Positions 16,591 through 24,751 of a stretch of DNA of 42,577 nt are shown piece by piece. The stretch's first letter is position 1, and each line of letters begins with the position of its first letter. This stretch comes from JADFOB01 sp046753625 (GTDB lineage Bacteria; Planctomycetota; Phycisphaerae; UBA1845): the NCBI GenBank assembly GCA_046753625.1, contig JBHHUB010000007.1:1-42577 (forward strand), given 5' to 3'. Under the pieces are notes generated by a model. It ran no database searches and was not told the origin of the DNA. It was given only the letters and a program-made list of their open reading frames with translations. Made by a program: the position numbers and the translations under genes.

Positions 16591-18198
16591 TCAGCGGCGC
16601 AACGCGCGCGTCAGCGTCCAGGCGTCCAACGCGGCGACCAGGGCGATGCCACCCCACAAAACCATAAGACCCAGGGCAAACGTCGGCGCGTTGTAGGTCA
16701 TCTGCTTGCCCATCACGATGGTGATGATGATCAGTAACGACGGAGCGAAGCTGATCCCGAACGCCACCATGACGTGTGATCCGCGAAAGATGATGCCCAG
16801 CGCCGCCCCCAAGATTACCAGAACGACCACACTGACGCTGAACGCCAGGCGCTCGTTGATCGTGGCGACGATGCGCCGAGCCGTCTCGCCCCGGGCGGCT
16901 CGGGCGGCTTCGTAACGATCTTTGAGTCGCGGATCTTCAAACCGCGATCCGGCGGCGAGCAAGGCTTCCGTGGACATGGCCGCGACCCGGTCGACCACTT
17001 CCGATGGGACAAGCACCGGACCAAACGTCTCTTTGTTGCGTCGCACGGTTGCGTCACCGTCGCTGAGCTGCACGTCATAGGCGGAAACGATGATCCCGCT
17101 ATCGGCGAGGGTGTCGCCTCGAACGACTTCAAGTCCTACGCGCTGTGCGGACGCGCGCCGAATCGCCGCCTTGCCGGCGTCTTCAATGGTGGCCTCGTAC
17201 AGCTCGATCCCCGCCGCGCCGGGCAGCCGCGCCGCCGTCTGGGAACTAACGGTGATATCCGAGTCCTCGTCATGGATCTTGAGCCGGCGATCCGTGCGCC
17301 AGTCGTCCCACAATGTGTCGAAAAGCTGCTTCTTACCCAAGGCCGTCCGGAGGCGATCCATCTGCTGGCGCACCTCGCGCCATGTACCGGGATAGCGCCG
17401 GTAATGGAGCAGTTCCGAGAGGGTAAGAAACTTGAGTTTGAGGGGAACGTGTTGGGGCACCGTGTTTTGAGCGAGGATCCGGACGGCCTCTTCGTAGAAG
17501 CGTTTGTCTTTGCGATCGTAGAAGCTCAGGTCCAACATGCGACCGCTCACTTGAAGTTTCGGGCCGTCCGCTTCCGAGACCTCGCGGTGAAAACTCAGCC
17601 GCACTTCTCGCGCCGTGCCGTACCGCGACCAGTCCTCGCCGTCGATCTCGACAAACGCCACGCCGCCTAGGACGACGTCGTTGTCGGGTCCGACGTTGAC
17701 CGCGATCTCATCGGCCGTAATCCGGTACTTGCCCCCCAGCGTGATGCCCCGGGGCCGGTCCAAACGCTGCTTGACCAGCGCCCCGATATCACCGGACAGA
17801 AAGCGCTCGAGGTTGCGGACCATGCCCGGTATGACAAAGCTCGTAAAAGTAAAGGTGACCCCGGCGGACAGCAGGCTGAGCGCGATCGCGGGGATGAAAA
17901 GAACGTGCAGATTGATCCCGCTGCTGCGACATGCCACGAACTCATTGTCGGCGCTTAGTCGTCCATAGACCGACGCGGCGCTGAACAGCGCCGCCATGGG
18001 CAAGGTCAGCGCGGCCGCGACGGGCAGCATGAGGAGCATCAACCTCAGTAGCTGAGCCGGCGTGATCTCGCCGAGGTCGATCATCTCAATGAGCCCGCCG
18101 CCCAGTCCGAGCAGACCGGTCAGGCTGGCGGCGGTGAGCAGGAAACTCTTGCCCATCTCGCGAAAAATATATCGGAGCAATATCCAGGGAATCGGCAT
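16591..18198 (-). CDS. lptF: LptF-like LPS export permease, long form
   Basis: A 535-residue LptF/LptG family permease, first gene of the lptF-lptG pair. The frame is open upstream to 18618, but MPIPWILLRYIFREM is the normal family start. The first three helices include LMLLMLPVAAALTLPMAAL and the ADNEFVACRSSGI segment corresponding to the cytoplasmic coupling helix that contacts LptB. The periplasmic beta-rich domain (about 120-450) is much longer than the usual 170 residues, making the protein about 170 residues longer than E. coli LptF. The C-terminal helices contain VVLVILGAALGIIFRGSHV. The enlarged periplasmic part may adapt the bridge to an unusual cell envelope (inference). It is divergent from the HldE-like gene across 340 bases. 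Confidence 0.85.
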   Translation of the reverse strand: MPIPWILLRYIFREMGKSFLLTAASLTGLLGLGGGLIEMIDLGEITPAQLLRLMLLMLPVAAALTLPMAALFSAASVYGRLSADNEFVACRSSGINLHVLFIPAIALSLLSAGVTFTFTSFVIPGMVRNLERFLSGDIGALVKQRLDRPRGITLGGKYRITADEIAVNVGPDNDVVLGGVAFVEIDGEDWSRYGTAREVRLSFHREVSEADGPKLQVSGRMLDLSFYDRKDKRFYEEAVRILAQNTVPQHVPLKLKFLTLSELLHYRRYPGTWREVRQQMDRLRTALGKKQLFDTLWDDWRTDRRLKIHDEDSDITVSSQTAARLPGAAGIELYEATIEDAGKAAIRRASAQRVGLEVVRGDTLADSGIIVSAYDVQLSDGDATVRRNKETFGPVLVPSEVVDRVAAMSTEALLAAGSRFEDPRLKDRYEAARAARGETARRIVATINERLAFSVSVVVLVILGAALGIIFRGSHVMVAFGISFAPSLLIIITIVMGKQMTYNAPTFALGLMVLWGGIALVAALDAWTLTRALRR

Positions 18199-18538
18199 CA
18201 AGCCATCCAGTTGCCTGCGGGCGCCCCTACGCCCGAGTCCGCCAGCCGCGCCACGGCCGGGGCTGATCGCAGGGCACACGCAACGCCGGTCCAATGATCG
18301 TCGCCGCAAGATGGTAGGACTTCCCCGATAGTTTGCAAATCGGCGGCGTTTGGTGCAGGCAAACGGTGGAGAGCCGAAGTCGGGTGGGCAACGGCTCACA
18401 ACGTCGCAGTACCCCGCGCCGCGGAACTTGGCGGATTGGATCGCTGTTTTGGGAGCATCTGACCGATATACCCATGTCTGTGTGTCGGCGCGATCCGTGC
18501 GCGCCGCAATACGCCTTCGTCGACGTGGATGGAATCTC
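18199..18538. other. divergent intergenic region lptF / HldE-like gene
   Basis: The 340 bases between the two divergent genes hold no gene I can support. No convincing sigma-70 or sigma-54 promoter pair or Shine-Dalgarno was found in it. Promoters for both sides must lie here but are not recognisable. Confidence 0.4.
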
Positions 18539-20254
18539 ATGACGGCTGACATGCAAGGTAAGATCGTCAACCTTGAGCAACTGCTTCGCAGTTTAAAACA
18601 AAGCCGTGCGGCCGGCAAAACGATCGTCCAATGTCATGGCTGCTTTGATATTGTCCATCCAGGCCATATCCGTTATCTGGAATTCGCGCGACAGCAGGGC
18701 GACATCCTGGTGGTTTCGATCACCGGGGATTCGGATGTCGGCAAAGGTGCCGATCGCCCCTACATCCCCCAAGAGCTTCGCGCCGAGAACCTCGCTGCGT
18801 TGATGTTCGTGGATTTCGTGTGCGTCACGGCACAGCCGACGGCCGCGGAAATCCTTCAGCAGGTCAAACCCGATGTCTACGTGAAGGGGCGCGAGTATGA
18901 GAATTCCACGGATCCTGCTTTTCTCGTGGAAAAGCGGGTCGTGGAGACCCATGGCGGGCGGATGATCTTTTCAAGCGGCGAGACCGTGTTCAGCTCCACC
19001 AAGCTCATCGAACGAATGCCGCAAAGCGAGGATTTTGACGCCCACAAGCTCGCGCTTTTCTGCCAGCGCCGCGAAATCGCCAACGACTCGCTTGAAGCCA
19101 TGGTGCAACGGTTTCAAGACCTGCGCGTGCTGATCGTCGGCGACATCGTGTTGGATCGCTACGTGACCTGCGACGCGTACGGGGTGGCCAGCGAAGCGCC
19201 GGTCCTCAGTCTGATCGAAAGAGATCAACGGCGCTTTGTCGGCGGCGCAGCGATCGTAGCGCGCCACGTACGGGCCCTTGGCGCCCAGGCGTTTCTTCTG
19301 AGTTCCGCAGCCGCCCCCGACGATGCCGATACTGCGATGGTGCAGAGAATCCTGGACGACGAGGGGGTCGCATCCCACCTGATTGAGTCCCGACCGAACC
19401 TGGTGGAAAAGACCAGGTTCCTCGCGGACGACACCAAAGTGCTCAAGGTGGATCGGGCGCACTGCTGCCCGCTCGATTCGATTTCCGAACGCCACGCGGC
19501 TCAGGTGTTGGAGCAGCAATCCAGGCTGGCCGACGCCGTCATCTTCTGCGACTTCGGCTACGGCACGATCACGGGCAGCTTGCTGGCCCGCGTGCTTCCG
19601 ACGCTACGCCAGAATGTTCGCACGCTTACGGCCGACGTGAGCAGCGGATGCGCCAACCCGCTTCATTTTCATCATGCCGATCTGCTTTGCCCGACCGAAC
19701 GGGAGGTGCGGGCGATGCTCAACGACTACGAGTCGGGCCTTTCGGCCGTGGCCTGGCAGCTTCTGGAGCAGACGTCGGCCAGGCATCTCTTTGTGACGCT
19801 CGAAAAGCGGGGCATGGTCGTCTTTGAGCGCCAGAGCCAGGATCGCCGGTCGATCGAATGGTCCGGACGCCTCAAAAGCGATCAGCTTCCCTCATTCGCC
19901 GATCGCATTGTGGACCGGCTCGGCTGCGGGGACGCGCTTCTGGCGGCCGCCACGCTGGCGCTGGCGTCGGGCGCGACGGTGCACCAGACCGCCTACGCCG
20001 GCAACGCGGCCGCGGCCGTCGAGATTGCCGCGGAGGGCAATCTTCCGGTATCCTCCCGACAACTGTTGGCGTGGTTTCGCAGCAGACCGGAATTGTCGCG
20101 CGGCTCGACGACGCCCCAAGGCGTTTTCGGAGCGCGGAAAAGTATAACGAGGAGCGCACTGGGTGGACCGGTTCGACGCCAAGCAGGGACAAGCGATTCT
20201 GGATCGAATCAGCGGGATTCCCATATTCCGATCGCTGAAGTTCCGGATCATTGA
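18539..20254 (+). CDS. HldE-like bifunctional heptose enzyme with reversed domain order
   Basis: A 571-residue fusion. Residues 25-165 are an adenylyl/cytidylyl-transferase domain with CHGCFDIVHPGH (HxGH at 40-43), KPDVYVKGREY and SSTKLIERM, as in the RfaE2 half of HldE. Residues 195-515 are a PfkB-type kinase with VLIVGDIVLDRYV, FVGGAAIVARHVRALGA and the catalytic Asp465 in LGCGDALLAA, as in the RfaE1 half. In E. coli HldE the kinase comes first; here the order is reversed. Together the activities would phosphorylate heptose-7-phosphate and then make ADP-heptose for lipopolysaccharide, feeding the GT9 enzyme upstream. The usual GGAANVA kinase motif reads GGAAIVA, so substrate use may differ. 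The last 50 or so residues run 92 bases into the next gene and look unlike a domain. The start at 18539 is chosen by homology; 18551 is possible. No Shine-Dalgarno is seen. Confidence 0.8.
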   Translation: MTADMQGKIVNLEQLLRSLKQSRAAGKTIVQCHGCFDIVHPGHIRYLEFARQQGDILVVSITGDSDVGKGADRPYIPQELRAENLAALMFVDFVCVTAQPTAAEILQQVKPDVYVKGREYENSTDPAFLVEKRVVETHGGRMIFSSGETVFSSTKLIERMPQSEDFDAHKLALFCQRREIANDSLEAMVQRFQDLRVLIVGDIVLDRYVTCDAYGVASEAPVLSLIERDQRRFVGGAAIVARHVRALGAQAFLLSSAAAPDDADTAMVQRILDDEGVASHLIESRPNLVEKTRFLADDTKVLKVDRAHCCPLDSISERHAAQVLEQQSRLADAVIFCDFGYGTITGSLLARVLPTLRQNVRTLTADVSSGCANPLHFHHADLLCPTEREVRAMLNDYESGLSAVAWQLLEQTSARHLFVTLEKRGMVVFERQSQDRRSIEWSGRLKSDQLPSFADRIVDRLGCGDALLAAATLALASGATVHQTAYAGNAAAAVEIAAEGNLPVSSRQLLAWFRSRPELSRGSTTPQGVFGARKSITRSALGGPVRRQAGTSDSGSNQRDSHIPIAEVPDH

Positions 20255-20612
20255 GTTCGCGGAGGGATTCTGCGAGGCATGGGTTCCGCACGACCGGGCG
20301 TTCGACGGGGTCTATGGCTCGTTCCACGGGGGGCTGCTGGCGACCGTCGCAGATAGCGTGGCCTGCTTCGCGATCATGACGATCACGGGGCCGGATGAGC
20401 CGCTAACTACTACCGATTTTTCGATTCGATTTCTGGCGCCGTGCCTGACCGACGTAACCGCGCGTGCCCAGGTGATCAAAGTGGGCAAGACGCTCTGCCC
20501 GGTGGGGGTTGACTTGTATGACGCCAAGAAAAGACATGTCGCCGTCGCCCAGGTGACCTACATCCGGCTGGGCGACAAGCCACGCCACGCACCCGGACCG
20601 CCGGAACCCTAA
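20163..20612 (+). CDS. PaaI-type hotdog thioesterase
   Basis: A 149-residue single hotdog-fold protein that would hydrolyse acyl-CoA or aryl-CoA thioesters. The GTG start at 20163 is well supported by GAGGAG eight bases upstream. The family core is FHGGLLATVADSVACFAIM, equivalent to the HGG...D motif of the PaaI group in which the Asp is catalytic, followed by TTDFSIRFLAP for the next strand and helix. It overlaps the end of the HldE-like gene by 92 bases in another frame, so it is translationally downstream in the same unit. No neighbour indicates the acyl substrate. Confidence 0.85.
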   Translation: MDRFDAKQGQAILDRISGIPIFRSLKFRIIEFAEGFCEAWVPHDRAFDGVYGSFHGGLLATVADSVACFAIMTITGPDEPLTTTDFSIRFLAPCLTDVTARAQVIKVGKTLCPVGVDLYDAKKRHVAVAQVTYIRLGDKPRHAPGPPEP

Positions 20613-20666
20613 TTGACGCCCTCCCCGGACGGCCAATCACGCAATCGGCACCCTCCCCCCTGAGCA

Positions 20667-20682
20667 GCGGGCTTCAGCCCGC
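20667..20682. terminator. palindrome between convergent genes
   Basis: GCGGGCT-TC-AGCCCGC is a perfect seven-pair hairpin between the stop codons of the thioesterase (plus) and the arsenite methyltransferase (minus). It lacks T-tracts but is placed to serve both. A related palindrome, GGGCT-GA-AGCCC, lies at 39042-39053 in another convergent gap. Confidence 0.45.
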
Positions 20683-20720
20683 GAGGCCGGTCGAATCCGC
20701 ACAGGAACCACTGACCCACT

Positions 20721-21788
20721 CTAGCAGCACTCGCCCACGTCGGCGTCACCGCCAGTCTTGGGGGCTGCCCCCGAACAATCGAACAGCCCGAAGTGCGTCT
20801 CCCGACTGCCTTGCACTTCAAAATGCGGCGCCAGTCGTGTTGCCGAAAGCATCTGGGCGGTGTTGCCGCAAACGAGCATGGGTTTGCCGGTAAGGAATTC
20901 GTGGTGATTGTCCAACACAAACGCATGCGGGGCGTGTTGAATCGTACCCAGATAGCTGGCGACCTGCCCGTAGTCCTCGCAGCGATCCTCGAGCCCGGCG
21001 AGCTTGAACGCGCGAACGGTTATCGAATAGAACCGGACCGGCCCGAGTTTGGCGGCGATATCCTCGTTGCTAATCGTGACCGGCCTGCTGGCGAGAACCC
21101 GGTAGTCGGGCACGCCCAAGGCGCCCATCATCCGCCGGAAATCCTCCACGTACAACGCACCGGCTAGGCATTCGCCAACGAGCACGGGGTCGGTCTTCAG
21201 AGGTTCGGGAATGCGGCGGTCGGCAAACACGTCCGAAAACAACAGCTCGCCACCGGGCTTGAGCACCCGCAAAGCCTCGGCAAAAACGCGGCGTTTGTCC
21301 GGAGCTAGATTGATCACGCAGTTTGAAATAACCACGTCGATGGAGGCATCCTCGATGCCCAGCGTGGCCAAATCCTCGATCGCGCCGAGATGCAGCGAAA
21401 CATTGGAAGTCTTGTACCCAAAGCGCTCGGCCTGCGCCGCCTGATGCCGCAGGGCAATTTCAAGCTGTTCTTTGGTCATATCCACGCCGATTACGCGGCC
21501 CGTTTCTCCGACCAGCTTCGAGCAGATGTACGCGTCGCGGCCGGTCCCACAGCCCAGATCGAGCACGGTCCGGCCCTCAAGCAGGGGCGGAATCGGTGAC
21601 CCGCAGCCGTAAAAACGCTCGGTGATCTCCGGCTCCAGCGAGGCCTGGATTTCCTTCAAATAGGTCGGCAGCGACCCGTTGACGCAGCAAGCGCTGGTCT
21701 GCAAGTCGGCGGTTGTGGTTATCGTGGAGCCGTAATACGCGCGCACGTGCTCGTGCGTGCTGCTCTTGGCCGCGGGCAGTGTCGTCAT
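20721..21788 (-). CDS. arsM: arsenite S-adenosylmethionine methyltransferase ArsM
   Basis: A 355-residue class I methyltransferase that methylates trivalent arsenic using S-adenosylmethionine, a detoxification reaction in the cytoplasm. The start at 21788 gives the normal N-terminus; an upstream-open frame to 22118 looks non-coding. The SAM-binding motif is VLDLGCGTGRD (75-85) with GVDMTKEQLE following. All four cysteines known to matter in ArsM have counterparts at the expected spacing: Cys34 in TSACC, Cys62 in YGCGSP, Cys157 in ISNCVINL and Cys207 in VGECLAG. The C-terminal domain matches the family and the protein ends in ECC, an extra possible metal site. No arsR, arsB or arsC is nearby, so the gene is an orphan detoxification gene. 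Confidence 0.92.
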   Translation of the reverse strand: MTTLPAAKSSTHEHVRAYYGSTITTTADLQTSACCVNGSLPTYLKEIQASLEPEITERFYGCGSPIPPLLEGRTVLDLGCGTGRDAYICSKLVGETGRVIGVDMTKEQLEIALRHQAAQAERFGYKTSNVSLHLGAIEDLATLGIEDASIDVVISNCVINLAPDKRRVFAEALRVLKPGGELLFSDVFADRRIPEPLKTDPVLVGECLAGALYVEDFRRMMGALGVPDYRVLASRPVTISNEDIAAKLGPVRFYSITVRAFKLAGLEDRCEDYGQVASYLGTIQHAPHAFVLDNHHEFLTGKPMLVCGNTAQMLSATRLAPHFEVQGSRETHFGLFDCSGAAPKTGGDADVGECC

Positions 21789-21857
21789 TTCCGTCTCAGC
21801 ACTCCATGAAGTCGTTTGATGGACGCCTGCGTTTCGACGCGCAAACGCGTTTTCTGA

Positions 21858-21885
21858 AGCATACGTCTTGGTGTACCCGTTGCAA
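21858..21885 (-). promoter_or_regulatory. weak candidate promoter of arsM
   Basis: On the minus strand TTGCAA is followed after 16 bases by TATGCT, each four of six to consensus. It would give a leader of about 60 bases. No recognisable ArsR operator was found. Confidence 0.25.
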
Positions 21886-22411
21886 AGCCGATTTATTCCC
21901 CGAAAGACCCCACCAATGCGGAGACATCCGTTTCGCCGACCTGAATCTCGGCAGGCAAGCCATCGGGCCCGGTCCGGCTGCCGCCGACCCAGGGATCGCG
22001 GTCGCGCATATCCCAGCGAACCGCCAGACGCTATCGCAGACGGTCCAGGGCGGCATCGTAGTCCGATATGCGACACGATCGGCATCCCGAAGCGTCCGCA
22101 GCTAAGATACAGCGGCATTCCGCTTGGTTGTAACGCGCCACGCCGACTTCACACCGCGCCTCCCGGTCGCCCGGCGCATCCCAAGCCCCTTCGTCGGGTA
22201 CACGGGCATGCGCGATCCCGCTCGCCATCGCGTCGGCCCAATGCCGCCGAGCCCCCTACTTCGCCCCTACACGCCCCCGATCGACCAATCGGTATTCCGC
22301 GATCCTGATCTAGAATGCGTGACACGGGCAGCAATCGCGTCCGCCGCACTGCAAAGGGCGAGCATCCGAACGCAAAAAGCCTGAACGCGCAAGGATTCCG
22401 TTCGCGAGCCG
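21886..22411. other. divergent intergenic region, no gene seen
   Basis: About 525 bases upstream of arsM on one side and of the polyferredoxin gene on the other. The short open frames here have no recognisable protein sequence or start signals. No element other than the flanking promoters was found. Confidence 0.45.
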
Positions 22412-22440
22412 TTGACTTCCCCCCCAATCATCTATATCAT
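22412..22440 (+). promoter_or_regulatory. sigma-70 promoter of polyferredoxin-TPR gene
   Basis: TTGACT (22412-22417), a 17-base spacer, then TATCAT (22435-22440); each box differs from consensus at one base. This is the best sigma-70 promoter in the window. It lies in a locally AT-rich stretch and implies a leader of about 150 bases before the ATG at 22600. Confidence 0.6.
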
Positions 22441-22461
22441 TGTCTTTATATGTGAGACATA
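22441..22461 (+). promoter_or_regulatory. candidate operator dyad at transcription start
   Basis: Two overlapping perfect dyads occur: TGTCT-N9-AGACA (22441-22459) and TATGT-GAG-ACATA (22449-22461). They sit directly after the -10 box and cover the expected start point, a usual place for a repressor. The regulator cannot be named; the site does not match the FNR-type TTGAT-N4-ATCAA. Confidence 0.4.
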
Positions 22462-22599
22462 CCGATGGTACTCCTGGGCACGCGGTGGTTCGCCGCCTCC
22501 TCCATGAGACCGGACCGCAAAAGAACAGGTGATTGGGGGGCCGCCGAAAGCGTCCGAATACGGGCGCCGGTGGGTTCCGCTCGTTAAGAGGATTCAGCC

Positions 22600-24489
22600 A
22601 TGGCATCAAACAGCCGGGTAGGCGATCCCAAGCCGGAGGTGGCCTCTGGCACTGGAAAGACCGGGGCGATACGTGTTCCCGAGCATTCCCGGTACGGCCG
22701 TTGGCGAGCCGGAACCCTGCTGTTGGTCTACGTCTTGATGGCCGCCCATGTGCTCCACTGGAAGATCGCAGGGCGTACCCTGGCGCCGTTGGAGCTCAAC
22801 GAGGTCATGTACACGTTCGAGCTGGGCATCGTGACGGCCGGTTTTCTGTTCATGCTGCTCGTCGCGATCGGGACGATGGTATTCGGTCGGTTCTTTTGCT
22901 CCTGGGGCTGTCACATTCTGGCCCTGCAGGATCTTTGCTCCTGGCTGCTGAAGAAGCTGCGTGTCCGCCCGAAGGCAATCCGGAGCCGGTTGCTCGTCTG
23001 GGTACCGATGATGGCCATGCTCTATATGTTCGTCTGGCCGCAGGCGGTGCGTATCTGGGAGGGGCGGTCGGTGCCCATGATGCACCTGACGACCGATGCC
23101 GAGGGATGGGCGTCCTTCACCACGCAGCATTTTTGGCGCAATCTTCCCGGACCGGGCATCATCATCGCGACCTTTCTTGTCTGCGGTTTCGTCGTAGTGT
23201 ACGTGCTCGGGTCGCGCGGGTTTTGCACCTACGGATGCCCATACGGCGCTATTTTTGGGCTGCTTGACCGACTCGCGCCCGGACGGATTCGCGTCGGCGA
23301 CGATTGCATTCAGTGTGGAACCTGCACGGCCGTGTGCAGTTCCAACATTCGCGTTCACGAGGAAGTGAACCGCTACGGTACGGTTGTCAATCCGGCGTGC
23401 ATGAAAGACCTCGATTGCGTCAGCGCCTGCCCGCAACAGACGCTGCGCTACGGCTTCGGAAAGCCCTCGCTGGTGCAAGTGGCCATCGGCGACGCAACGG
23501 TGCGCAAGCACTACGACTTTACGGTCGTCGAAGAACTCATTATGGGCGCCGTGTTTCTGGTGCTCCTGGTGATTTTTCGAGGCCTGTACGACACGCTCCC
23601 GTTCCTGTTGTCGATCGGACTCGCGGGTATCGGGGCTTATGGCACCATCGTGGCCATGCGCCTGATTCGGCTTCCCGCCGTTAAGTTCAATCGCTGGCAG
23701 CTCAAGGCACGCGACAGGTTGCGTCCGGCGGGTTGGTGGTTCTCGGCTTTGGCCCTGGTGTGTCTCGCGGCGACCGTGCACAGCGGAGTGGTCCGATATC
23801 ATTACCTTTTCGGTCGGCGATACTACCGGTCCGCGATGGCCGATCACCCGTCGCGCTCGGTCGATCTCGATCGAGCCGTCGCCCATCTTGAAGCCGTAGA
23901 TCAGTTGGGCATCGTGCCGACTCGGAGTGCGGTGAGGATGCTGGCCGAACTCGCGTTTCGATCGCAACGCTGGGCGGCGGCTCAACGCCACACGCGTCGC
24001 CTGGCGTCGTGGCACCCGAATGATGCGGCGTTGCAGGCGCGACTTGCCAAGGCGTTGGCTAATGGGGGCGATACGGCATCGGCCCGTGATCACTACCTCA
24101 CCGCGCTCAAGCTCAATCCGGCGCGTGCGGAGACGCATTTCGCGCTCGCGGGGCTTTATTTCGACATGGACAAGCGTGGCGACGCGATCCGCTCGTTGCG
24201 GGAGACCCTTCGGCTTCAGCCGGACCACGCCCGCGCCCATTACGAGTTGGGGGCGATTCTGATCGAACGACAGGATTTTCCGGCCGGGATCCAACATCTC
24301 AAGCAAGCCATCGAGTTACAAAACGATTACGGCGATGCGCATTACAATTTGGCGGTCGCCCTCGCGATGAGCGGCAACCTGGAGGACGCCCTTGCCGAAA
24401 TAGAAATCGCTCGAAGGATTCAGCCGGATGACGAAAAAACCGCTCAGTTCGAGCGGTTTCTCCACGATCGCGCGGCGGCGCAACCGTAA
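22600..24489 (+). CDS. membrane polyferredoxin (NapH/CcoG-like) fused to TPR domain
   Basis: A 629-residue protein starting at an ATG with AAGAGGA seven bases upstream. Residues 35-215 hold several membrane helices and the two redox motifs FCSWGC and GFCTYGCPYG typical of NapH, NosR and CcoG proteins. Two [4Fe-4S] ferredoxin motifs follow: CIQCGTCTAVC near residue 238 and CMKDLDCVSACP near 268. Two further helices occur near 310-360 and one near 380. From about residue 405 to the end are roughly six TPR repeats, for example HFALAGLYFDMDKRGDAIRS. The family passes electrons across or along the cytoplasmic membrane, for example to periplasmic reductases or for copper handling. The TPR part is probably a docking surface. 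A good promoter and operator precede it. The electron donor and acceptor are unknown; tryptophanase, MoaA and PFOR genes follow on the same strand. Confidence 0.83.
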   Translation: MASNSRVGDPKPEVASGTGKTGAIRVPEHSRYGRWRAGTLLLVYVLMAAHVLHWKIAGRTLAPLELNEVMYTFELGIVTAGFLFMLLVAIGTMVFGRFFCSWGCHILALQDLCSWLLKKLRVRPKAIRSRLLVWVPMMAMLYMFVWPQAVRIWEGRSVPMMHLTTDAEGWASFTTQHFWRNLPGPGIIIATFLVCGFVVVYVLGSRGFCTYGCPYGAIFGLLDRLAPGRIRVGDDCIQCGTCTAVCSSNIRVHEEVNRYGTVVNPACMKDLDCVSACPQQTLRYGFGKPSLVQVAIGDATVRKHYDFTVVEELIMGAVFLVLLVIFRGLYDTLPFLLSIGLAGIGAYGTIVAMRLIRLPAVKFNRWQLKARDRLRPAGWWFSALALVCLAATVHSGVVRYHYLFGRRYYRSAMADHPSRSVDLDRAVAHLEAVDQLGIVPTRSAVRMLAELAFRSQRWAAAQRHTRRLASWHPNDAALQARLAKALANGGDTASARDHYLTALKLNPARAETHFALAGLYFDMDKRGDAIRSLRETLRLQPDHARAHYELGAILIERQDFPAGIQHLKQAIELQNDYGDAHYNLAVALAMSGNLEDALAEIEIARRIQPDDEKTAQFERFLHDRAAAQP

Positions 24490-24500
24490 CGAAGGGCCTA

Positions 24501-24525
24501 CGTGGCCGGAACGCTGGCGGCCACG
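24501..24525 (+). terminator. hairpin after polyferredoxin-TPR gene
   Basis: CGTGGCC and GGCCACG are perfect inverted copies separated by 11 bases, starting 12 bases after the stop codon. There is no T-tract. Position suggests a terminator or 3' stabilising hairpin. Confidence 0.45.
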
Positions 24526-24532
24526 ATTCAGC

Positions 24533-24593
24533 GCACCGGGCGCAAGCCCGGTGGCATTGTGCTCAGAGCACCGAGCGCAAGCCCGGTGACATT
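24533..24593 (-). repeat. dispersed hairpin repeat, family B, tandem pair
   Basis: Two 26-base copies, 24533-24558 and 24568-24593, differ at two positions. Each contains CCGGGC-GCAA-GCCCGG or a close variant. Read on the minus strand they match the single copies at 11527-11556 and 14645-14673, including the TCTGA that follows the hairpin. Confidence 0.65.
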
Positions 24594-24751
24594 CGGCCAC
24601 GACCAGCCCACCGGCTAGCGCCTGCGACTCGGAATCCGCCCCGGCAGGTCCGCCGGCCGGCGCGTGCGGTGCTGGCTTGATCGTGGCGCCAAAGGGGCAC
24701 GGACGTTGCGGTGGGATGTACGAATTTCGAATGCTCAGGGAGCCGGATCGC

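Noticed and set aside
21789..22118. N-terminal extension of arsM by 110 residues
   Set aside because: The ArsM fold begins at the Met at 21788; the extension is Arg/Gly/Ser-rich and unlike any domain.
22119..22599. Small genes in the gap between arsM and the polyferredoxin gene
   Set aside because: The short open frames are Arg/Pro-rich with no start signals and no recognisable motif.
22606..24306. 566-codon open frame on the minus strand opposite the polyferredoxin gene
   Set aside because: The plus strand encodes intact ferredoxin and TPR motifs with a good start signal; the antisense product is Arg/His-rich without domains.
24490..24751. A tnaC-like leader peptide before tryptophanase
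   Set aside because: No short reading frame with the Trp and Pro arrangement and a start signal was seen; the gap is filled by a hairpin and a tandem repeat.
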